Below are positions 35,365 to 64,000 of a DNA stretch of 64,000 bases, piece by piece. The first letter of the stretch is position 1. Each line of letters opens with the position of its first letter. A program made the position numbers and the translations under genes. The notes under the pieces are model-generated. The model saw only the letters and a list, made by a program, of their open reading frames with translations. It searched no databases and was not told the origin of the DNA. Source of the stretch: Agelas oroides (Eukaryota > Porifera > Demospongiae > Agelasida > Agelasidae); the NCBI GenBank assembly GCA_949130485.1, contig OX422203.1, positions 567,501 through 631,500 on the forward strand, written 5' to 3'.

Positions 35365-36425
35365 TCAGAAGAACGTGTTGGGGCGGTTTGCAACAAACTT
35401 TGACTTGAAGTGTGACTTCATCACACGATGGGGCAAGGGGAACCGAACCTGTGGCTCCTGGAGCAGACGGACAGAAGAGAGATCATGAAAAATCCAATAA
35501 ATGATGCCAGAAACACATCACACCAGATAATGTTAAAAACTCACGTGGAATTGCTTGACGTGTGGTCTTCGGCACTTGTTCGGAGGGATTACTTCTACCT
35601 TCATAATCTGAATTGAAGAGGGCCTTGCCCTATGCCTTGCCCCCATGTCGCGATCTAGGGAGAGGGAGGGACGAGATTACGAAAACAGAAGCCCCAGCAT
35701 CATGCACAAACTAAATGGTAGAAAGGTCTCCCTCCATGGTGGACTCACATACTAGACCTTTACTTGCACTGTCACAGTATGGTAATATGAGACCTTATGT
35801 GTGATTGGCTGAAGGTCATGTGACTAGCCTAGCTTCAGTACTCACAGCACAGAGTAACGGCTCCGGCGACGGTCATGTCACGGTACTCTCTGTACATGTT
35901 GTGGGTGCCGCTCCGTGAGTCGTAACGCAGCCAGATCCCCACATTCTTAATCTTCTTAGGAGATTTGTCAAGCACCTAGGCAAATGAAACAACCACCATT
36001 AAACCTTGACAGCAAAGAATTGTATGCTGTGTAAATAAAATATCCTCCCCAATTTTTCCACCCCTAGTTCTTACACCCTAAGCATAAACACACCTTTCTC
36101 TCTCGCTCCCTCATGCACACACACACACACATACCACACCACAGTAGCAGATTTCCCCCGTTGACTTCTTGACCCTCTTCAGTTTCTTTGTAAAGTACCA
36201 GAACCTCGACTTAGCGGACACCACATCTGGCGCGAATATCCTCATACGATACAGCTGGGGGTGGGGGTCTTTCTGAGTGGGAATACGCCGCCCTACCACT
36301 TTGTATTCCTTAAGCTACCACAGAGAAAGGGAAAAACAAACGCGTGATCCCCCTACGCCCTAACAGCAGGAAATCAGGTAGCAGAATCACAGTAAATTGC
36401 AACTTACATTCCCCTTTGCCCTCAT
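35365..36425 (-). CDS. RPL18A: Large ribosomal subunit protein eL20 (L18a)
   Basis: A structural protein of the cytosolic 60S subunit. Five exons: 36425-36408 (MRAKGN), 36314-36135, about 35976-35847, 35654-35545 and 35457-35365. Phases join cleanly; one split codon restores Tyr in [11 protein letters not shown]. Conserved stretches are [40 protein letters not shown] and [11 protein letters not shown], ending RPNTFF as in human. For the last exon I chose the acceptor after TGCTCCAG, because it keeps the family length across the HDSK-like junction (here HEPQ). The short first exon and the pyrimidine-rich 5' side are typical of ribosomal protein genes. Confidence 0.97.
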
Positions 36426-36507
36426 TCTCCCAGGCCTACGACGAAAACGAGAACGCACAACGTGCTCTATAAAGTTTACGCATGCGCAGTAGTGCACAAA
36501 CGTTAAA
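36426..36507. promoter_or_regulatory. Bidirectional promoter, RPL18A / LSM3
   Basis: Just 82 bp lie between the two ATGs. It contains ACGCATGCGCAG (about 36478-36489), close to the NRF1 consensus TGCGCATGCGCA often found in bidirectional housekeeping promoters of animals. A TATAAAG occurs at about 36470. Site function is inferred from sequence only. Confidence 0.6.
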
Positions 36508-37259
36508 ATGGCGGAGGAGCAGGAGTTCCATCAAGCCACTGCAGTGGAGGAACCGCTGGATTTGGTTCGTCTCAGCTTGGATGAGCGAGTTTACGTGAAG
36601 ATGAGGAATGATAGAGAACTGAGGGGCAGGCTACATGTATGTTGAAGATCTGGGAACAGGAGAATTTTTAATCTGGGTGCAGTTGTGTTTGGCAATTAAT
36701 ATTGAATTTCTACTGCATATTGTAGGCATACGACCAGCATCTAAATATGGTTTTAGGTGATGTGGAAGAGACAGTGACAACGATTGAGATGGACGAGGAG
36801 ACATTCGAAGAGATATACAAGGTGTGGGGCAGGTATTGGTCTCACAGGAGAAGAGGGTATAGACGCCTTTCTGAGCATCCAATTTCCATGGTAATATGTC
36901 AAGGCACATCATGCAATCTGCAGTGTGCATTTGAAGGTTCTGAGAAATATCCTTTAAACTTCATTCAGCAGTCCTGAGAACTACCATATTGTGAACTTGC
37001 TCATGTTGTGTTCCAGAGTGCTCAGAAAGGAATGTAGGCTACTACATTTTTGGTTGCAAGACCAAGACTTGTACCATCCAATCAGAGAGCAGAAGCTTTT
37101 TCTGCTCTCTGATTGGTTCACGTGGTTGACACTCTAAGTGTGCAAGCACTTGTTGCTAATTCTTTCATTTCACAGACAACTAAGAGGAACATTCCGATGT
37201 TGTTTGTGCGGGGAGACGGTGTGATTCTAATATCACCTCCGCTCAGAGTCGGTGTATGA
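36508..37259 (+). CDS. LSM3: U6 snRNA-associated Sm-like protein LSm3
   Basis: A subunit of the LSm2-8 ring (U6 snRNA, splicing) and LSm1-7 ring (mRNA decay). Three exons: 36508-36636, 36726-36821 and 37176-37259. The protein of about 102 residues is almost identical to human LSM3: [20 protein letters not shown] and [20 protein letters not shown] form the Sm1 motif, and [20 protein letters not shown] the Sm2 motif. Only the N-terminal ten residues differ much. It shares its promoter region with RPL18A. Confidence 0.98.
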
Positions 37260-37637
37260 TTGGTCATGTGACCCAACGATGGTTTATTAAGAAAATTATT
37301 GTACAGACCTCATTCTGAAACTCTCAGCCTTTGTTTCTCATTTTCTGCTATCAATTAAAAAATTTCATTTTCAACACAACACTAGAAAGTTCACAGGATT
37401 GATATGCGGGGGTAAAAATATTTGTACGCAAGTGACCAATTTGATTGATAATACAAAATAAAATAAACAAACACGAGAATAACACCAAGAAAAGTATAAT
37501 TATAGGTACGTAAATTAATTGTTTCTGGATAGGATAAAAATAAGTGACCATGCAATTTGATTGCTAACACGTGAGGGAAAAGTGTTAATTTTTTCAGATC
37601 CTAGTTTCTGTGCGCCCAATTTTCTAAACCAGTTGAT
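37260..37637. other. Convergent spacer between LSM3 and PI3K
   Basis: AT-rich, with the 3' UTRs of LSM3 and the minus-strand PI3K. Nothing else was recognised. Confidence 0.5.
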
Positions 37638-53551
<15,914 letters not shown>

Positions 53552-54349
53552 TGAGAGAGGGGGGGAGAGGAAAGGGAGGGGAGGGAGGGGAGGGGGAAGA
53601 AGAGGAGGGAGGGGAGAAGGAAGAGGGAGGAGAAGGAAGGAGGAGAGGAAGCAAGGGAGGGAGAGGAGGGAAGGGGCAGTCTTGGTACAGTAATGCACAT
53701 GGAAGTGGTGGAATAATGAGGACCAGTCAGTCTATGTAACTAGAGAGGCCCAAGAGCTGGGAGATTATTTTCCATGGCAAAGCAAGCACTGGGAGGAAGT
53801 GAATCCCTCAATGACATCAACAACTAATGATGACATCACATGCCAATTGGTAAAATGTTTGGTTGCTAGGCAACCACCTTGCTATCCCTGTCTTGCAAGC
53901 CAAGATGACAAATGCGTGACTAGTTTTCTCAAGAAACCCAAAACTGAAGTTTCTTTTAATTAAATCCATACAAATATAAATAGCCATGGATACACGACCC
54001 AATTAACACAACATCCGATACTGCTGCAAATATGGAGTGAGTCCACGTAGCTGTTCGCTGAGCTAGACAACTTCTAGCATACATAGAATAACTTGAGCTA
54101 GAAATGGGTATTTCTTTGGGATGTTGATAAATTACCTCAACAACATCAAAAACTGCATGCTATGCAGCCTTTCAAAACCCCCTTGGAGAAAATTGGAATT
54201 GTTATGTAATGGTACGATGACACAGGATTCTAGTTACACAGTGGTCTCATTCCAAAGAGGGCAGTATGGGAACGAGTCCACAGCAGATTTGGGCTTATGG
54301 TCTCAGATTTACAATAGTTCAAGACCAGTAGCAGGGAGAATGCATTGCT

Positions 54350-54425
54350 AGCCAGGTTCCACCCAGCTTAACCTAAACCACGCTGCCAGCAATGGGAAGT
54401 TGGGTGGGGCCTGAGAACGAGGCAA
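54350..54425. repeat. Hairpin-family copy
   Basis: GCCAGGTTCCACCCAGCTTA on the left and GGGAAGTTGGGTGGGGCCTG, AGAACGAGGC on the right form a degenerate member of the dispersed family. The surrounding 53.7-55.4 kb shows no supported exon and may be the first intron of the minus-strand PI3K. Confidence 0.55.
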
Positions 54426-55496
54426 ATGTGTATCGCAGGTAGAGAACACCAACTATAAGAGCCGCCAATTTCAATGGTTGTATGTTCTTGTAACTGGATG
54501 TTGCAACAACCACATGTAGCGCTTTTACATGACCCAAACTATTTTAAGACTTGTTTAGTGACTGTTGCCAGCAGTGATAAGGTTTGTAACTCAATTGTCT
54601 CCCCCCCACACTTCCTTTCCAGTTCAAACAACAGTATCAGAAACCATCCATTAAGAGTGGGGCAACTATCATTTGCAAGTCTCAATACTAAATAAATTGG
54701 CTTGTTTACCCACGACACTCCATGACAACAGGTGTAAGCTACACGCACAAATCTGATTGGTCATGTTAGTACACGTATTCCAAAATGCAGACAACCTAAG
54801 GTTGCAGTGTGACTCAATCCCCTCCCGTTATGGTGTGGCTTGTGAGACATTTAATTTTCTAGTCACAGATAGCACAACCAGCTTGACGCAACCTTGCCAA
54901 ATGGCCTTGATCATTCCCAGGACCCTGCCCAGCACTTGCTGTACCACAAGCAACAAGATGAGCAGGAGTCCCAAGGAGGAAGACATTTCTCTCTCAACAA
55001 GGGGTGTGGCTGGAACTCCTTGTTGAATCTCAACAACCCCCCCACCCATCAATGTTGCCTGTTGAAATGTTTGTGACCGGGATCAAGATTTTTGATCAGC
55101 AGAGATTGTGCTTGATCACTTGACTGTTCCCTTCTGAAGCTCCTGATTACTTGATTTAGTGGTTCAAAGGTCAACCACACGTTCCTAGAATCGTTGATCC
55201 ATTGATCTCTTGATTGGCTCTTAAAAAGATGTTGATCGCTTGATTTCATTCTGATTCCAGTCATAAACACTTCAACAGGGGCCGGGCCGTATAAGTAACT
55301 ACCCCTTGATACAGCTGTGATTGAATGAGTGTGTATCTATGGTTACAACCATAGATTGTAAGCCTCCGAAACAGTTAATACGGAGGTTTACAACCTATGA
55401 TACAGCTAACACTGGAGCAGTGATTGAATGAGTGTGTTCTCAAGCTATGAACCACCAACTCCCCCTCCAGTAAGGTCTGGGAACTCTTTTGCTAGA

Positions 55497-55787
55497 TCAG
55501 GTCCGAGGATGAACCTTTATCAATAGGTACACCAAACCCCTCAACACTTTGCCGGTTTCGTTCACCTCCAATTCCTTGAGAGTATCATCCAAGAACTCGG
55601 CCAGTGAGCATTCCGTGTCCTTGATGAGGATATCGTCAAACCTTTTGCCCGACTGAAGCTTCAGAGAGACTACAGTTTCCTTCAAACTCATTGCAGCCTT
55701 GTACAAACCGAACAAACAGTCAGTAACAACGTTCGCGGTACATAGGTCAACCACGCCCCCTTCTGAATCCGGACCGGACGTCCCCAT
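55497..55787 (-). CDS. 96-residue frame: first exon of the minus PI3K or a small gene
   Basis: An ATG-initiated frame with normal composition (LKETVVSLKLQSGKRFDDIL, ECSLAEFLDDTLKELEV) and a stop at 55497. Near its end LVYLLIK is followed by GTTCATCC, a weak but possible donor in phase 0. The exon at 53551 (AKSQIKLPDPD) starts in phase 0. Splicing would therefore make this the N-terminus of the PI3K gene, placing its ATG 139 bp from the ATG of the plus-strand PI3K. Alternatively it is an independent single-exon gene. I do not recognise the domain. Confidence 0.5.
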   Translation of the reverse strand: MGTSGPDSEGGVVDLCTANVVTDCLFGLYKAAMSLKETVVSLKLQSGKRFDDILIKDTECSLAEFLDDTLKELEVNETGKVLRGLVYLLIKVHPRT

Positions 55788-55926
55788 TTGCTAATTTAGG
55801 CGGCGCTTGGGCGGCGCGCATTCGCTACATGAAAATACTGTGGTACATGGTGTTGGTATCATAATGCGAAGTATCGAGTAGGCGCCTGTCTCAATGCGCT
55901 GTTTGTTGTAAAAGTGCAAAGAAAAG
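55788..55926. promoter_or_regulatory. Probable bidirectional promoter upstream of both PI3K-side genes
   Basis: 139 bp between the minus ATG at 55787 and the plus ATG at 55927. It is GC-rich at the minus end (GGCGGCGCTTGGGCGGCGCG). Shared promoter use is inferred from spacing. Confidence 0.45.
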
Positions 55927-63952
<8,026 letters not shown>

Positions 63953-64000
63953 GGTAAGCTTGAACTCATGTAGCTAGCTAGCTAAAACACTGATCAGATT

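Overview
This is a gene-dense stretch of animal nuclear DNA. The genes are broken into many small exons with GT–AG introns, and the proteins are animal or eukaryotic (Polybromo, class I PI3-kinases, nucleostemin, CCDC115, DUS4L, eL20, LSM3, TFIIIC). There are no operons, Shine-Dalgarno sites or CRISPR arrays. Short introns, tiny spacers and divergence from vertebrate proteins suggest an early-branching marine invertebrate, most likely a demosponge. The species call is inference.

Layout. 1-1.1 kb: repeat-derived foldback DNA. 1.1-3.8 kb (+): C-terminal exons of a probable TFIIIC subunit 1 (GTF3C1). 5.2-6.35 kb (-) and 6.6-8.1 kb (+): two head-to-head AIG1/GIMAP-like GTPases with a glycine-zipper membrane region; the minus copy is disabled. 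8.8-22.1 kb (-): Polybromo (PBRM1), about 40 exons. 22.25-23.3 kb (-): CCDC115. 23.7-24.2 kb (-): an unrecognised basic protein. 24.4-28.1 kb (+): secreted GH31 glycosidase. 28.2-33.0 kb (-): nucleostemin (GNL3/GNL3L). 33.1-35.0 kb (+): DUS4L. 35.4-36.4 kb (-): ribosomal protein eL20 (RPL18A). 36.5-37.3 kb (+): LSM3. 37.6-53.6 kb (-): a class I PI3-kinase catalytic subunit, perhaps starting at 55.8 kb. 55.9-64 kb (+): a second class I PI3-kinase, cut by the window edge before its catalytic loop.

Many neighbours are divergent pairs separated by 82-256 bp, so shared promoters are likely. Convergent pairs are also close: GH31 and GNL3 stop codons are 82 bp apart. Several genes serve growth: translation (eL20, DUS4L, nucleostemin), Pol III transcription (GTF3C1), mRNA decay and splicing (LSM3), chromatin remodelling (PBRM1), V-ATPase assembly (CCDC115) and PI3K signalling. 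No common regulation is shown by the sequence.

The most unusual signal is in the non-coding DNA. At least eight introns carry tandem repeats whose unit is itself an exon-intron boundary: a 3' splice site plus the first exon bases, or the last exon bases plus a 5' splice site. Examples are 12.94-13.17, 17.46-18.37, 26.15-26.33, 42.56-42.84, 46.24-46.62, 49.06-49.15, 60.95-61.15 and 62.67-62.95 kb. Separately, long CT-rich arrays sit directly against the 3' splice sites of the minus-strand genes, and a family of short hairpin elements with ends near TAGCCTCGTTCCCAGGCC is scattered through introns and spacers.
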